Positions 1 through 12,814 are shown, numbered from the stretch's first letter. The stretch: 64,000 bases of DNA from Cristatella mucedo (GCA_009760855.2 WPIO01000095.1:715001-779000); one strand, 5' to 3'. Numbers and translations: made by a program. Notes: a model not told the origin generated them from the sequence alone.

Positions 1-43
1 GTGCGTGTGTGTGTGTGTGTTCGCGCGCGTGTGTGTGCCTTAA
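1..43. repeat. GT/CG-rich microsatellite
   Basis: Alternating GT and CG dinucleotides run from the first base of the window. The sequence from 44 to 430 is AT-rich and I see nothing recognisable in it. Confidence 0.8.
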
Positions 44-430
44 ACGAGCATTTTAGTTTATGTTACTGCAGAGTAAAAGAATAATATTTTGCTGTAATTG
101 ATTAATACAGTATAAAGAGGTTACTTGCACCCTCCGGATGCATTTGGCTACATGTTCGGACAATTTATCGAGGCAAGAGCAAAAAATACTGCCCGAAAAC
201 ATCTGCTATAATGTGCCATGCCTGCAAAGCATACTTCGGTATGCCTTTCGGGTATCAAGACAAGCCCTGGGCACCTCATTAAACATTTGAACGCCGCAAG
301 CATTATTGAGAGTAAGGTGAACACGTGCTACTCGCTGGATGGAATTTCCTGCACGATGTTAGGTTTGTGTGAAATATCATTGTTAAATTTTTATAATTCT
401 GGAATGTCTAAATGAATAAAATAAATTCTA

Positions 431-595
431 GCTGATGAAACAGCCTCTTTCTGTATAGGGACAGAAGAGCCTTTACAGCTATCACCACCGCTTGCAGTGG
501 CGATAAAGAATCGCCCACCGCAGGAATCGAACCCACGACCTCGGGACCGAGGTCGTGAAAGCAACTGCCTTACCTAGTGTGCCATCACGGCTCAC
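431..595 (-). mobile_element. SINE family A (tRNA-derived)
   Basis: Read on the minus strand, the head looks like a tRNA promoter: a box A-like GGC-ACTAGG and a box B-like GGTTCGATTCC. The body has GCCACTGCAAGCGGTGGTGATAG and ends in AGGCTGTT-ATCAGCT. The same body recurs at 6287-6441, 9115-9275, 10270-10440, 17056-17200, 25140-25330 and 45185-45290. This copy has a local inverted duplication (CACGACCTCGG/CCGAGGTCGTG) that the 6.3 kb copy lacks. Confidence 0.75.
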
Positions 596-902
596 AGGCC
601 GGTACATGTAGAAAAAGAGAGCCACGAAGTTTACTGTCCCGAAAATTTGGTGCGAGCCGACTCGCCACCCGAGCAACTGCTGCTGCTGCTGCATGGTGGG
701 CTATTCCAAACGTCGAACTCGCAAGAGAGCGAACCTCCCACCGTGTACCCACACGTTACTTGATCAATCGCCCCAGTACCACACTACCATGAGCTCCCTG
801 ACCTCGTCCCTCCGGATAGGGATCAGTGGTCAGGGGTCAGATAGGGGTCAGCCATCTTCAGGAGAGAGCAGCAAGTCTGACAGCGATGTCACAGATGCGG
901 CT

Positions 903-1013
<111 letters not shown>

Positions 1014-1019
1014 AGAAGA

Positions 1020-2960
1020 GGACGGAATATTTCGGCTCACCGACTGAGTCCGACACATGCGCATCCGATCTACCAAGGTCGAGGGTTCGCGAGCACTCGT
1101 CTAAAGGACGGCAACAATCGCATGGACGGAAATCCAACCTTCACCTTCGCCTTCGCCTGCCTTCGAAGCTACCGACCGACCGGCGATCGCACTAATTGCT
1201 CCTATGACGCCATTCGGTGAGGAGCTCAGCCAGCGAGCCACCGGCAGGCGGCGCTCCTGCAATCTGCTGCTGCCGCGAATGCGCCGGCTCCCGCCGAGCC
1301 GCCGCTGGCCGGCGTGCAGCAGCGAAAGGGAAGCTGAAATGCACGGCGCCAGCTTCCGTTTTCGAGCAGTCGGAACGCGTGCTGCAGCATGCCAATAAAA
1401 GAGAAGCGGGCGACGTTCGCTAATTGCCGACATTCTGCGGCCGACTCGAATGTCGGCACCCGCGAGCGAGCGACGGTGCCACCTGTCCTGCCCAGGACTA
1501 AGACGGGCGGGCGGCAGCGTCTAGCAGGCCGGATCGCCGGCGCCGGCAGAGTCATGCGAGCGCGTTGGGAGGGAGCAAGCAGTCTAGGGAGCACTAGGCG
1601 GCGTTGTTGGAGGCTACGTAGGCTTGGGAGCGCTAGTTGGCGAAGGGGGTAGAGGTGAGCTGGCATTGGGCAGCACGGGCCGGTGCAGCCGCCGTAGTGC
1701 CAAAGCGAAAAAACATCTCGTCGGCCGTCGATTGCCTGCCGGAGCAGCGGGGCGCAGGCGCCGGAGCAGCAGCGGCAGCGGGGCGCAGGCGCAGGAGAAG
1801 GACTCGAGCTAATCGCGTGCAGCCGCGAGGCTGCGGGAAGCTGCGTGGCTCGAGCCGCCTGGCTCGGGCCAGAGGGAGAACCGCACCCCTCCCACGGCGT
1901 CCGGAGCGTCGCTTTGTCCTGTGTCCGAGGGGTGACGTGCTTCACCGATGCGCCGGCGCCTCGCGGTGCGCCGAAACCGATCGCACGCAGGCGCGAGCGT
2001 ACGCTCTCGCTCTCGCGGACAAGCCGGCGGGCTGCCGCTCGGGGGCCGACAGTTGGCAGTGGGGCTGAACCGCCGGGCCACACGACTTCTACTAGCCGGG
2101 GTTACGGAAGCGCTGTCAACGAGAGAGGGCACAGAGAGGGGGAGCGAGAGAGGGGAGCGAGAAGAGAGAGCGCGGGCGCGAGAGAAAGCTCCAGGCTTGC
2201 ACTCACACGCTGCTGTGACGGCGGCGAAGGCGACGAGCCAATGCTGGAGAGCCCGTCCCGGCGGCGGCAGCGGTCGACCGGCGGCGTTAAGGCCTGCGGC
2301 GGCGGCGGCGGCGGCGGCGGCGCTGGTCATCGTCGAGCCGGCGGCTAATGTAAAGGGAAACGACGGCCGCGCTGCCGCTGGAGCGAGCTGAGCGCACCGA
2401 GCGAGAGCGCTAGGGCGCCGGCTCCCTAGGGGGCGTGGCTGGCGGCCGCCAGGTCTGCTGACTTCCCCGTCGCTCCGGGACCGGCCAGTAATCCAATTGA
2501 CCGGCCCCTAGCGCACGCCCACGAGCCGTCAGCAGGCGAGCGAGCGCCCGTAGCGCGACGACTGCAGATCGTCCTCCTCCGATCTCCTCTCTCCTCTCTC
2601 CTCTCTCTCTCTCTCTGTCTCTCTCTCCCATCTGTCTGTCTGTCTGTCTGTCAGTCCGTTTGTCTGTCTGTCTCACTCTCCGCTCGTCCGGGGATGTTCT
2701 CGGCCGCGACAGCTCACACTGCCGCCGCCTCAGCTGGCGCGGTCGTGGCCGTCGATCAGTCGGCGCTTGCGATGAGTCGCCAGCGACCGGCCAGCGACCG
2801 GCCGCCCTGTCCGACCCAGAGTGTGCCGCCGCCGCCGCGGTGCGTCCTAGGTCGCAGCCGCTACGTCTGTCGCGCCCCAGAGGCAGGCTCCGAGGGTGAG
2901 GGCCGACCTTCAAAACTGGGCAGATGCAAGCTATTGGGAAATAGCGTGACGCTGCATGGG
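1020..2960. other. GC-rich, CpG-rich region, possible promoter/CpG island
   Basis: About 1.9 kb rich in CpG and in GCC/GGC runs. No frame shows a recognisable domain, and the open frames here overlap on both strands as expected of GC-rich DNA. It includes a pyrimidine tract and a TGTC tetranucleotide array at about 2575-2680. It may be a promoter or 5' UTR region, but no transcription start can be assigned from the sequence. Confidence 0.4.
2575..2680. repeat. CT-rich tract with (TGTC)n array
   Basis: CTCT blocks are followed by about ten TGTC/TGTT units at 2632-2675. Confidence 0.8.
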
Positions 2961-3756
2961 AACAAGCGTGTCACGCTTGACGCAGCCCATCGGCGCGACG
3001 TGTCGAGCGGGCCGCCGGGAGGCCTGCAGACGGCGGGACTACGTAGAACTTTCTCAATTTCGCACATACTTTGGGAACAAAGCACATTTCAAATGTATCG
3101 CTATCCCGCTCACAAAAGCAGGCAGTGCAAATAAATCTCTACGACAAAAAGTCTGAGAATAAACGAAAACAATTCATATTTTTTTCTTTAAAATGTTTCG
3201 TGCATAATTTCACTAATATATTCTACTTCAATCAAACTCCATCAAGCTGTCATACAAAGCTTAAAACCCTTCAGTATTTGATGCGTCTAATTTCATTCTT
3301 TTCATTTTAACTAGATGAAGTCGTTAAGGCATGATATTTATCAGTTTTTGTTCGCACTAACACATCGCAATTAATAATAATTTCCTTTTTAATACTTTTC
3401 ACTAACGTAACTACGAGTGTAAATACACGAGCTTTCTGCCCACCAGCTCAGTATAGTTCCACCTGCTTTAGGGAATGCATACCGTAGCTTCATCTTCATA
3501 AGATGGGGTCAAGAGGCTGCAAGCATAAGAAAATGCATTCTTTATGGCCGCGACCAATTTATCGTGAGACTGGTGAAACAGTATTCAGTCGTAACATCTT
3601 CGAAGCTTTGACGTATGAGGGGAAGTACACGGGCGTGCCTGTCAGGGATCAGGACAAACGCTAGAGACCACATTTCACATGCGAGAGTAGCAAGAAAGCT
3701 CTAGGAGGTTGGAAGATAATTTATTGCCTGAAACCGTGCGCCGTAATTATTTTATT

Positions 3757-3910
3757 CATTTTAATTATTGTAATTATAATTCATTTGTATATCGCCCTAA
3801 GAGAACAGAATCTCTATCCGGGCGCTTCGCATATGCCGCAGGACTCGATCCCACGACCTCGGTAGTCAAATGTCAACACTTTAACCCCTGGGCTAAACCA
3901 GGCGGCACGT
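3757..3910 (-). mobile_element. SINE family B (tRNA head plus LINE-type tail)
   Basis: On the minus strand, a tRNA-like head (GCCTGGTTTAGCCCAGGGGTTAA then GGGATCGAGTCCTGC) is followed by a tail related to GATTAAGTTCTCTGAGGGCGC, the 3' end of LINE family A in this window. Copies with the same architecture lie at 16355-16510 and 18222-18520. The rest of 2960-4050 is AT-rich and holds nothing else I recognise. Confidence 0.7.
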
Positions 3911-4059
3911 TATGAGTGAACTAAATTAATCGTATGTGAACTAATTTTATTAATTCCATTGCAACGTTACTTTGCCTTTTAATAGGATTTTACAGAGGTA
4001 AGAAAGTTATCACGGGCCGGCAGTACCGTTACGCTCCAGGTACACTCTAGGCGCCATTG

Positions 4060-6240
4060 TTTGAGAGTCATCCATCGTTCGCTACAGCCGGTACCGGAAG
4101 CCTGTAACCCTCTGTCGCTGTTGAACGGACTTTTCCGCGCAGCAGACGCGGACTTTTCGTCGGTCGGTCGCTCTTCGTTGCCGCCACGCGCCGCCGCCGC
4201 TGCCGGCGTAGTTGCGTGCCGCCGCGCAGCGGGCGCCGCGTCGCAAGCCGCCGTTCAAAGGTTAAGGGCTTCGCCGCCATTCGCGTCGCTCGTCGGCGCG
4301 GACTGGCGCCGTAGCGAGCGCTGCGCTTGCGGCCTGCTTGTTCTATCCTGACTGGGACGCCGCTGCGGTGCGTTTGTAATACCGCTTGAGCAGCCGCCAC
4401 TTCTCCTCGGTGCACGCTTTTAACGGTCGAAATTGCACGAACGATCTTGCCATTGTATCCAGAGCTTCCTTGCTCCGTCGCTCGGGCGCCATACTGCCCG
4501 GAGGGCCTCGCCTCCCCCCACCCCCTGGTACCCGATCCTCTGAAGAGAGACCGGCCGTCTTCAGGAGGGAGCAGCCAGTCAGAGAGCGAGGAAGACAATG
4601 GCGATCAAAATGGCACTTCCAGAGATGGAGCTGAGGAGAGAAACCCCAAACCGCGCCAACCAAAAAAGACCTTAATGACTTTAGCAGAGATCTTTGTCGT
4701 GCCAAGTGTCGAACGCTGTGCTTTTGAGTCCAGCCCGATGCAGCGGGACTTGTACGATGCAAGCGCGTCGGTCGCAGATCGGAGATAGCATCGCCGACCT
4801 TTGTCCGGGGTTATTCGCTGGTTCGAAATGGGCTACCGCCGCCACAATTCGACCGGTCTACTCGAGCGATCGCTTGCAATCGGAGCGACCGCTGCCTCCT
4901 AATTGACAGCTCATACGGGCGCCCCATCCGCCGCGCAGCTGCTGCTCCATTAAAAAGGGAGCGGGTGCCCGTCTCTTTCGCTGGAGGCGAAACACTCGGC
5001 GCGCGCGCCTCAAAGAGGATTAAAACAGCGTCGGGTGATGCGTTCGAGTCAGGAGGTCGTCGGAGTCTCTCTTTCAAATGGCGACGCTCCCGAGCGCGTG
5101 CCCAGCTGTCAGTTTTACCGAGTAGACCTGCTACTATTCGCGCCGCCGGGACGGCCGCAGCAGGGATCGGTCGCGCGCCCAGCCTCCGGGGACGCTGGTA
5201 CAAGCGGGACTGGCCGCAGCGAATCGCAGTCGTGCCCGACGGAGAGCAGCCATGTGGAGCCGGACCTGCGGCTGTGAGCCAGCGGGAGCTGCCGATCCCA
5301 CCGCTGCACATCGCACTGGGTCGTATGCAACATTTCACAGCTCTCGATAAGGAGTCGGCAGCCTTCTAGTTCATTCGAAACTTGGAGGCACAGGACAAAG
5401 TCGGCCTCTTTGCTAGACTAATCAAAAGATCACGGACCGCAACGAATTCGCCAAAACGCTCACTGATCAGGGAGAGGCGATATTCGGAACAGCTTTGTTT
5501 CTTTGGTTCGGGGGGGGGGCTTCGTGTGCGATTACAAAAACTAGGTTGAGATAGTTGCGACGCAGCCCTGCCGAGCTGGGGCACAACGGGTCTTGACCTC
5601 GGAGTGACCTTAACAAGTCGACATCCTCGATGCTCGTCTCGATCAGAATAGAAAGAGAGCATGGGCGCTTACTTGTGTGCGCGTCGGGCATTGCGACAGC
5701 TAGACTAGACCCCCGAGTAGTCGCTCCCGTCTCGCGGCCGGCTCGTAACCGAAGCCGTCGCGCTCCGGAACGCGGCTGGCGGCGAAATGCGGAGCGAAAT
5801 ACGTGGCGCACGAGCGACCGTATCGGATTCCAGCTCCTCCGGCCGAGCTCCAGCCGGCCGGCGGAGGCCGTCGGGGCGATGGCGCCGCCGCTGCTGTTTT
5901 CTCAGTCGCTCATAATTATTTTACCTCGCCGGTTCAGATTGGCGGATATGCGACTAGCTCACCGCAGGCGGCTGTTGGCAGAGGGAGTGCAGAAACGACA
6001 GCACGGCGGGCGGGCGGGCGGTGGGCGGGGCGGTCTGCTCGCTGTCCACGTGTGGCGCTGCAAAGACTGCCTCTGCCCACCCGTGTCCGTGGGCGGCGCA
6101 TAGGGCGTGCCGAATGCGTGCTTCCTTCCGCGAGCATTTACCGGAGCGAGCTCCTAGTAGCGCGCTGTCGCGAACGGCGCGGCGATGTAGATGCGCATCC
6201 ATGCGTACGGCGAGTAGGGACCTTGACCTTGGCCTCGCCC
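4060..6240. other. GC-rich region with a candidate Ser/Asp-rich exon at about 4531-4700
   Basis: CpG-rich stretch without a clear gene. The best coding candidate is on the plus strand near 4531-4700: a serine- and acid-rich piece (RPSSGGSSQSESEEDNGDQN) followed by a basic, lysine-rich piece. A similar short piece (QPSSGESSKSDSD) occurs near 850-890. I see no convincing splice sites around either, so this is only a candidate exon. Confidence 0.25.
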
Positions 6241-6286
6241 AGACTTAATCTCAAACGACAAAGAGAAAGTGAGAAGCATATAAAAA

Positions 6287-6441
6287 AGCGAGCTGATTCA
6301 ACAGCCTCTGTATAGCGTATAGCGACAGAAGAGCCTTTACGGCTATCACCACCGCTTGCAGTGGCGATTTAAGGAACGCCCACCGCAGGATTCGAACCCA
6401 CGACCTCGGGGCCGCCTTACCTAGTGAGCCATTGCGGCTCA
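6287..6441 (-). mobile_element. SINE family A
   Basis: Clean copy. The minus strand begins GTGAGCCGCAATGGCTCACTA and has a box B of GGGTTCGAATCCTGCGG, then the family A body and AGGCTGTTGAATCAGC. It directly abuts the LINE family B fragment that follows. Confidence 0.8.
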
Positions 6442-6870
6442 CCATAGCTGAGTCAGGAGGGCAGAATAGGTAGTGAGTAGCCTGAAAGTAGCACCTCAAG
6501 GCGGCTGTAAAAGATGTGCCATAGTCAGCAGCAGGAGGATATATGTTTTATTGCGTAAGAATTGTGGAAGTGAGTTCCACGCTCTCGGACCTGCAGAGTT
6601 AAAGCTTCTGTCGCCAACTGTCTTTAAGCGGAGGACTTGAACAGCTAATGCATTGTCCATACAAGACCCGAGGGCACAATGCGGCTGAAACTGGTGAAGC
6701 AGTTCAGCCAGGTATGAAAGAGCCAAACTGTAGTGAGCCTTGTGGGTCAGCTCAACAACTTTACTCTGTACCTATTGATCAGCCGGAAGCCATCGAACCT
6801 CATTGAGCAGTGGAGACGCATAGCCGAACCTCTGGGATTTGTTAATTAGCCTTGCAGCAGAGATATCTAA
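6442..6870 (-). mobile_element. LINE family B, 3' fragment
   Basis: The minus-strand translation includes YLAELLHQFQP, LKTVGDRSFNSAGPRAWNSL and LPQFLRN, the C-terminal part of a CR1/L2-like non-LTR reverse transcriptase protein. A 3' untranslated region lies at 6442-6540. The same protein end and 3' UTR occur at 15585, 29118 and 40683. This copy is 5'-truncated. Confidence 0.75.
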
Positions 6871-7935
6871 AGACTTATTTTTTAATTTAAATCTAAACTT
6901 ACGTTGGCTATTACGTTGAAATTTCTGCAACGGGCTCAGTGCCCACGGCAGGAAGTTCGCCGCCATCTCAATGCATAATTGACACCGTATTTCAAGTGAG
7001 TCCGAGTCGCTCGCAAGAGGGCTGTTGGAGTGCGCTCGCTGTGCGGCACATCCTTTCCGGGTCGGAGATAGTGGCACGGTCGCGATGAAAAAGGTAGAGA
7101 CTCACCCCTCTTTTATGTACACTGCGATGGAACACTAACAGTGATTTTCGCACTGCTTTCCAGCTGGTCATTAGGGCGCGCCTGCTGTTGGGCTCACGCC
7201 CATGGCCTGCGTGGTGAAGTGCGAACATGTCACCGCTGAGCTTGAACCCAGTTGTATCTCTACGCTAGGACGTAACTCGTGCGGCTGCGTCATTAGCGCG
7301 AGTCAAAGGTCGTCGGTTTCAGTATAGAGGCTGCGTAGTGTAGGAAGCTATTCACCTCGCAGTCAGGGATGCATGCAAGAAATTATCTAGAGGAGGTCCG
7401 AACCTGTGAATCTTTCAACAGCTGTTTAAACGTGGCGTCAAGGTCACGGAGGTCAAAGCTGTACCCTGCACTGTTTGTGTACCATATATTATCTGCACAT
7501 CGGGCTATTTCTGTTCTTTATGCGCGGCTAATGCAAAAAAGCCTCATCTAATAAGCCTGTGGGAGTCTAGCGGAGACTCCTAATGAAAAACACAGTAGTG
7601 ATTTCTCGTTGGATATATTGACGGCTTTAGGAGCAACTGGCTCGTCGCGCTCCGATTGTTTTGCCAACGCGAGTAACAGTTTCCTGAAAGCGCTCTAGGG
7701 TTTTTCCTGGGAATTTCGCTGAACTCATTCTGATACGTATTAGAACATAGTACCGGTATGATATGCCGTGATCTAAAGCATGATGCAAAAATTCCAGTGC
7801 TTTTTTGAGAGATAAGTTATTCTGTTGTATCAGAGAGATGAATCAATGGCAGTAGACGGTCCCCTCATTTAATTTGCCATCGTTTGCCGACTTCATTGCC
7901 TATACGCCCGTTTCGCTGCAGACGTCCGCCCTATA
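6871..7935. other. Intergenic, nothing recognised
   Basis: Mixed-composition DNA. Open frames are short and lack motifs. I see no repeat family member here. Confidence 0.5.
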
Positions 7936-7937
7936 TA

Positions 7938-8006
7938 ATAATAATACTAATGCACTTGATAAAGCGCCCTCAGAGAACTCAATCTCTTTCTAGGCGCTTT
8001 ACTATC
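7938..8006 (-). mobile_element. LINE family A, 3' tail only
   Basis: Reverse complement of the family A 3' end (AAAGCGCCTAGAAAGAGATT then TCTCTGAGGGCGCTTTATCA) with its terminal (ATT)n, here read as ATAATAATA at the left edge. Confidence 0.75.
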
Positions 8007-8069
8007 ATATTGTCGTCATGGGCCAGACAGGAACCTCACAACTTATAGCTCACGTAAAGCTGAGTAAGC

Positions 8070-8223
<154 letters not shown>

Positions 8224-8446
8224 AATTAATTCTAAAAAGCTACAACGCTATTCGGTAAGGTGCTCGCACTTGCGAGCTTACCTTTCCCTCGACTCGGAGC
8301 CTTCGTGGCACGGGGTCGGCTTTGTGGCTTAGTTCTCCAATCCGTTACGATCTTATTTAGGGGTAAGATAATTGCAATTCGCCACCCAGGTCTCGGCATC
8401 GAGTCCTGCAGCAGACTCGCCTTTACTGCACGCTTCGAGCAGGTCG

Positions 8447-8582
8447 AACGCCGCTAGAGGCGCTCCTGCCGCTAGAGGTGCTTCTGCCCCCAGAGGCGCT
8501 CCTGCCACTAGAGGCGCTCCTGCCGCTAGAGGTGCTTCTGCCCCTAGAGGCGCTCCTGCCACTAGAGGTGCTCCTGCCACAA
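8447..8582. repeat. 18-bp minisatellite with a 54-bp higher-order period
   Basis: Seven or more units of the type GCCGCTAGAGGCGCTCCT. Variants recur every third unit, giving a 54-bp super-period. The unit length is a multiple of three, so all frames stay open; plus-strand translation gives hexapeptides like ARGAPA, ARGASA, PRGAPA. I cannot tell whether it is coding. The stretch from 8590 to 9110 shows nothing else. Confidence 0.8.
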
Positions 8583-9114
8583 TTTAATCGAGACTGTCGA
8601 GTCAGCCGATTGCGCCATTGCTTTACATAATTCTTAGCTCAGCCGGGGAGGTCCGGGAGTAGTCAAACAAGTTTAACGGTCATCAAAGAACACCATCTGC
8701 ATCGAATGATGCCATTCACTACTGAGTGCTATTGCGTGTGGGCACTCACAAACATAACAGTCTCCTTCAAGAAGCACCACGTATGCGATGCGATATTGCA
8801 AGAACTTCCAGCAGTTCAGTTTAGCAAGGTTTAGCTCAAAAGCAGCCAACGAATCTGGCAGTGTCTGACTCCTTTGAAACTGCTACTCATTTGGCCTTTC
8901 AACTTCGGCCCTCATAGGTTATCGTAGCTTTCATAGAAGATGCAAGAAGCTGGTTGTGCTGAGTAGACGATCAACGTAGGTTCTACGGTCTTAAAAACTA
9001 CGCAGATGAAATCTCATTAGTTCGGTCGGTTGACCAATCAGCATCGATCGTGCTTGCGGGCGATTGCGATTATTTATCGCCAACGGCCGGGGATCTGTCC
9101 GATAACAGAAGTAG

Positions 9115-9275
9115 AGGCTAGCTGATTTAATAGCCTCCTTTGCACGGAGGCCTCAGAATAGCCTTAGTGGCTGTCGTCACCGCTTGCTTGCAGACGAGAG
9201 TTAGCTGATTTAGCAGCCTCGTTTGTATAGCGCCAGCGTCTTACCACTGGGCTAGGACTAGCGTTTGAACCTTGG
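9115..9275 (-). mobile_element. SINE family A, rearranged fragments
   Basis: Two partial copies of the family A 3' end (TAGCTGATTTA-CAGCCTC and the GCCTTAGTGGCTGTCGTCACC core) lie in tandem, followed by a degraded head. Confidence 0.55.
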
Positions 9276-9386
9276 CCATTCTGCGTTTTTTCGTAGTGAC
9301 TATTTTTCGTGAGCATCACTCCGGCTCTGGTCCTTCGTCATAGATCTCGTACGAACTCGCAGATTTCATAAGTTACCCTCCCTCCT

Positions 9387-9388
<2 letters not shown>

Positions 9389-9462
<74 letters not shown>
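9389..9462. repeat. (GA)n microsatellite
   Basis: Perfect GA repeat, about 74 bp. Confidence 0.95.
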
Positions 9463-9465
<3 letters not shown>

Positions 9466-9831
9466 TTGAAGCTTGTCGTGAAGGCCGAGAGGAAGTTGCC
9501 CTGTCCGAAGGCGCTCAAATATTGAGCTCTGAGGCGACTTGAGACGACAAAAACGCCCCGTTCGAAACGCAGCGCACCGGCTTGCCTGGTTTCCTAAGTA
9601 AACCGTCATGAGCCGCGAGAAAACCTCCGTTGGCTCTTAGGCCACCGGTGCGCGCACAGGCCGCTCCGTCGTGGTCGGAATGTCCAGACGATCACCCGAT
9701 GGCGGCAAGGCCGCGAAATGACGCAGCCAGGTCCGGCGTTTTTCAATGCATATTTCAAAATCCATCGTCCGAGCAAGTAATCGCTCCCACGTCCCGGACA
9801 GCTTTCCAGCAGTATTAACTGACGTCGATGC

Positions 9832-9865
9832 CCTCTCTCTCTCTCTCTCTCTCCTCTCTCTCTCC

Positions 9866-9917
<52 letters not shown>

Positions 9918-9962
9918 GCTCTCTCTCTTCTCTCTCGCTCTCTCTCTTCTCTCTCTCTCTCC
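9832..9962. repeat. Imperfect (CT)n microsatellite
   Basis: CT repeat broken by CTTCTC and CGCTC variants. 9465-9830 between the two arrays holds no recognised gene. Confidence 0.9.
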
Positions 9963-10269
9963 TGCCGTGGCTCACCGGAACGGCTGTTTACGGGCAGCGA
10001 TTCCAATTCTTTCTAGACCATTGAGCTCATTTTCAGCTTTCGATTTCGTACGGGGGCACGAGCTGCAAGCAGAAAGAGCCAGGAGGACGACTTCTCAGCG
10101 AGCGAATAGAATCTCTACCAACGAGAGCATTGAGAGAAGACGCAGCGTTAAAATGGCTTAATAGGCATCTCCTCAGAGCCGCGAGCCTTAAAGGTTTGCT
10201 TTGGCTAGCTAGCGCTCCTCCCGTGAAACTTAGCGAAACACCCGCCAGCGGGCAGCAGCGCCTGGCGTC

Positions 10270-10440
10270 GACGATTATTTAAAAGCCTCATTAGTATAGA
10301 GGCAGAAATGTTCTAACTTTTTGCCACCATCGCGGGCAGTGGGCAATAAAATACTTACCGTCCGCAGCAAGACTCAAACCAATTACCTGGGTCATGGAGT
10401 GCGAGCGCTTAGCCCGTGATCTAAGACCCGGGGTGCCGCC
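10270..10440 (-). mobile_element. SINE family A-like, diverged
   Basis: AAAAGCCTCATTAGTATAGAGGCAGAA and the following CACC-GGGCAGTGGGCAATAA resemble the reverse complement of family A. The tRNA-like head is degraded near 10375-10440. Confidence 0.5.
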
Positions 10441-10689
10441 TGCCCCCCTACTGTGCGGTGCCTTAATGGAACCGGAACTCTCTGAGTCTACCCAGTAATT
10501 TTGGCAGTGTACCGGGTCATTGCAGGGCCGCAGAAACTAATGGCTGCAGCCCACAGACCCATAAACACTATTGACCTGCCGATGTTTCTTTCGAGCTAAA
10601 TTAGTACTGTTACGATAGTTGACTGGAAGAAGCTATTACTCATCTGCTCACTCGCCGTCCAACCACCCCGCACCAAAGAGCCAATACGT

Positions 10690-11275
10690 TATCAGACAGT
10701 GAACGGACCGAGCCTTGTTAGCTCGCAACTACAGCTCAATTTGCTCAGAGTGGTTGCGGAAATGGGTGCTGGACTTACGTCGAGCATCGCTAGCTCCAGC
10801 CTACCTATCTGATCTACTGCCCCATCAGACTAAGCATCGCACCGCCCCATTTTCGGAATCTAACTGTTTACCGATACCTCGAACAAACCTCAAATCGTTT
10901 TGAGACCGTGTCTTTAGTTCACATGCTCCCAAAGCCTAGAACTCACTCCGACTTGCGTCGCGACATCTCCTGACTTGACCACATTTAAAAAGAAACTAAA
11001 ATGCATATATTTATCACAGCATGTAGTGGGTCCCTGCGATTCATCCTTTATGTGCTTATGACACTGACACTACGCATGTTGCCACTAACCATACTTGCAT
11101 GTTGGCCCTGTGAATGTCACCCCTAACCGCGTCATTCTTGTCGTTTATTGAGCATGCTACCACTAACCATTCGATTGTGCTTCTTTTGCATCAAACGGAA
11201 AGCACCTAGAAAGAGACCGAGTTCGCCGAGGGCCCTTTATAAAATATATTATTATTATTATTGTTATTATTATAA
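10690..11275 (+). mobile_element. LINE family A, 3' fragment
   Basis: Pieces of the C-terminal reverse transcriptase region (LAPAYLSDLLPHQ, RTNLKSF) are followed by the family A 3' UTR (repeated CATGTTGCCACTAACCA-type text), the tail AAAGCACCTAGAAAGAGA and a terminal (ATT)n. Older and more diverged than the 31-kb copy. Confidence 0.75.
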
Positions 11276-12810
11276 GCAAATCTGCACCTACGACCAAGTC
11301 TCCCTCACCGATTGTTTCTCACTTTTCCTTAATTAGTATGCAAATTGGTGTCGGAAATTGCAGCCCAGCGGTACGAATAAATACTATGCCCAGTAAACTG
11401 GATCGAAGCAATGCGTCCTCGCCTGCAAACAAACTAACGCTTGTCCTGCTTTCGAATTCTCGGAGCACATTTGCTGCAACGTCACTGTTCCTGCCGGTAT
11501 GCCGAAAGTGGCATATGCAAGTTCCTGGACTGCACCCTGCTTTAATGCGCCCTGCAACCTTGAAATGCCCTAGTAAAGCTCGAAAGAAAACTATTCAAAA
11601 TTAGTGCTCTTACCGCCAAAGACTTTTTCTAGCGAGTCATACCTACTCTAACAATCCCTTTAAATATGAACTTGACTTATATTTTGCTCATAATACGCAT
11701 TTGTCAGCGGTCTACGTATTGCGTATGAATGTTCTGAATGCAACTGCTCATTTACACATATGCATGCACGTATGTACCACACACGCACATATAATATGTA
11801 TATGCGTAATCTATGCAGGCAAACATATACGTACAGATTGATATACGTACAGGTATGTAGCCGTATTGAGCTTCCGAAATACGACATTCATTGGCTTACT
11901 TCGCTGTTATTCTCTTTCGCTGTTGGCTTACGTAATTGCACTTTTCACTCGACTCGGATAAAAAAAGTATTAGCTGATTTACGTGCTAGAGATGACGAGC
12001 GAGCACCTGCTGACCTATGTTCCGGTGTGAGCGAACCCTCCCCACCCATCGACCAAACGAAGCTCTGAAGCCTTAGTTTCGCGTATAAGATATTCCCATT
12101 GTAAGCCTTATCTTTATTTTCCTGCGATGTCGTAATGTAATAGTTCCATTCGAAGCTCTTCGGAATATTTGTTAAAGAAAGCAATCGCATTTGCTTACCA
12201 ATGGCGTTCCTAGGATTTTGTGCCCCCGGGGACGAACTACACAGATGGCGCCCCCTCCCAGTAATAGGCACCCAATTTGGTGCTCCCTCTGATCCAGCTC
12301 CCCTGATTCAGCGCCTGAGGATATAAGCCCCCTGCCCCCTTCGGTACATCACACGCGATTCGCAGGGGACTTTAGGTGCGGAGTAGGGCACACATTGTAG
12401 ACTGAATGAGATCTGCATGTGGTCAGATGAGCAGAATTTGGTAATCATAGGTAATGATGGCATACAGTTTTAGGAGGAAATTCGGTCAAGTGTGCGACCC
12501 TTGATCTGAGTAGGGTACTGCACATAAACCATAAGAGAAAATGAATCAGTCAATGCACGAAATTTGGTGCAGGAGGCGTCAATTTATCAAAGTGAACGTT
12601 AACATTACCTATGCCGAGGAAGGATCGATTTCTTCAACGCCGAATCAAAACTGAAATCTGAGATCAATGAGGACTTGTTACCTGGGGGCGATAGACTATT
12701 GCCACCATTAGCATCTTGACGTCGGGTGAACTCAAAATAAGGGATTCAAAAGACTGCTTCGAGGGGACTGTGTATTGACTTCAAGATTATGCCATTCACT
12801 TATTGATTCA
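11276..12810. other. Intergenic, nothing recognised
   Basis: Short open frames without motifs. 11740-11860 is rich in CATATA/CACGTA text. No repeat family is identified. Confidence 0.5.
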
Positions 12811-12814
12811 TAAT

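Noticed and set aside
1226-2083. 285-codon open frame in GC-rich DNA
   Set aside because: Overlaps open frames on the other strand, has no recognisable domain and the composition is Arg/Ala/Pro as expected from random GC-rich sequence.
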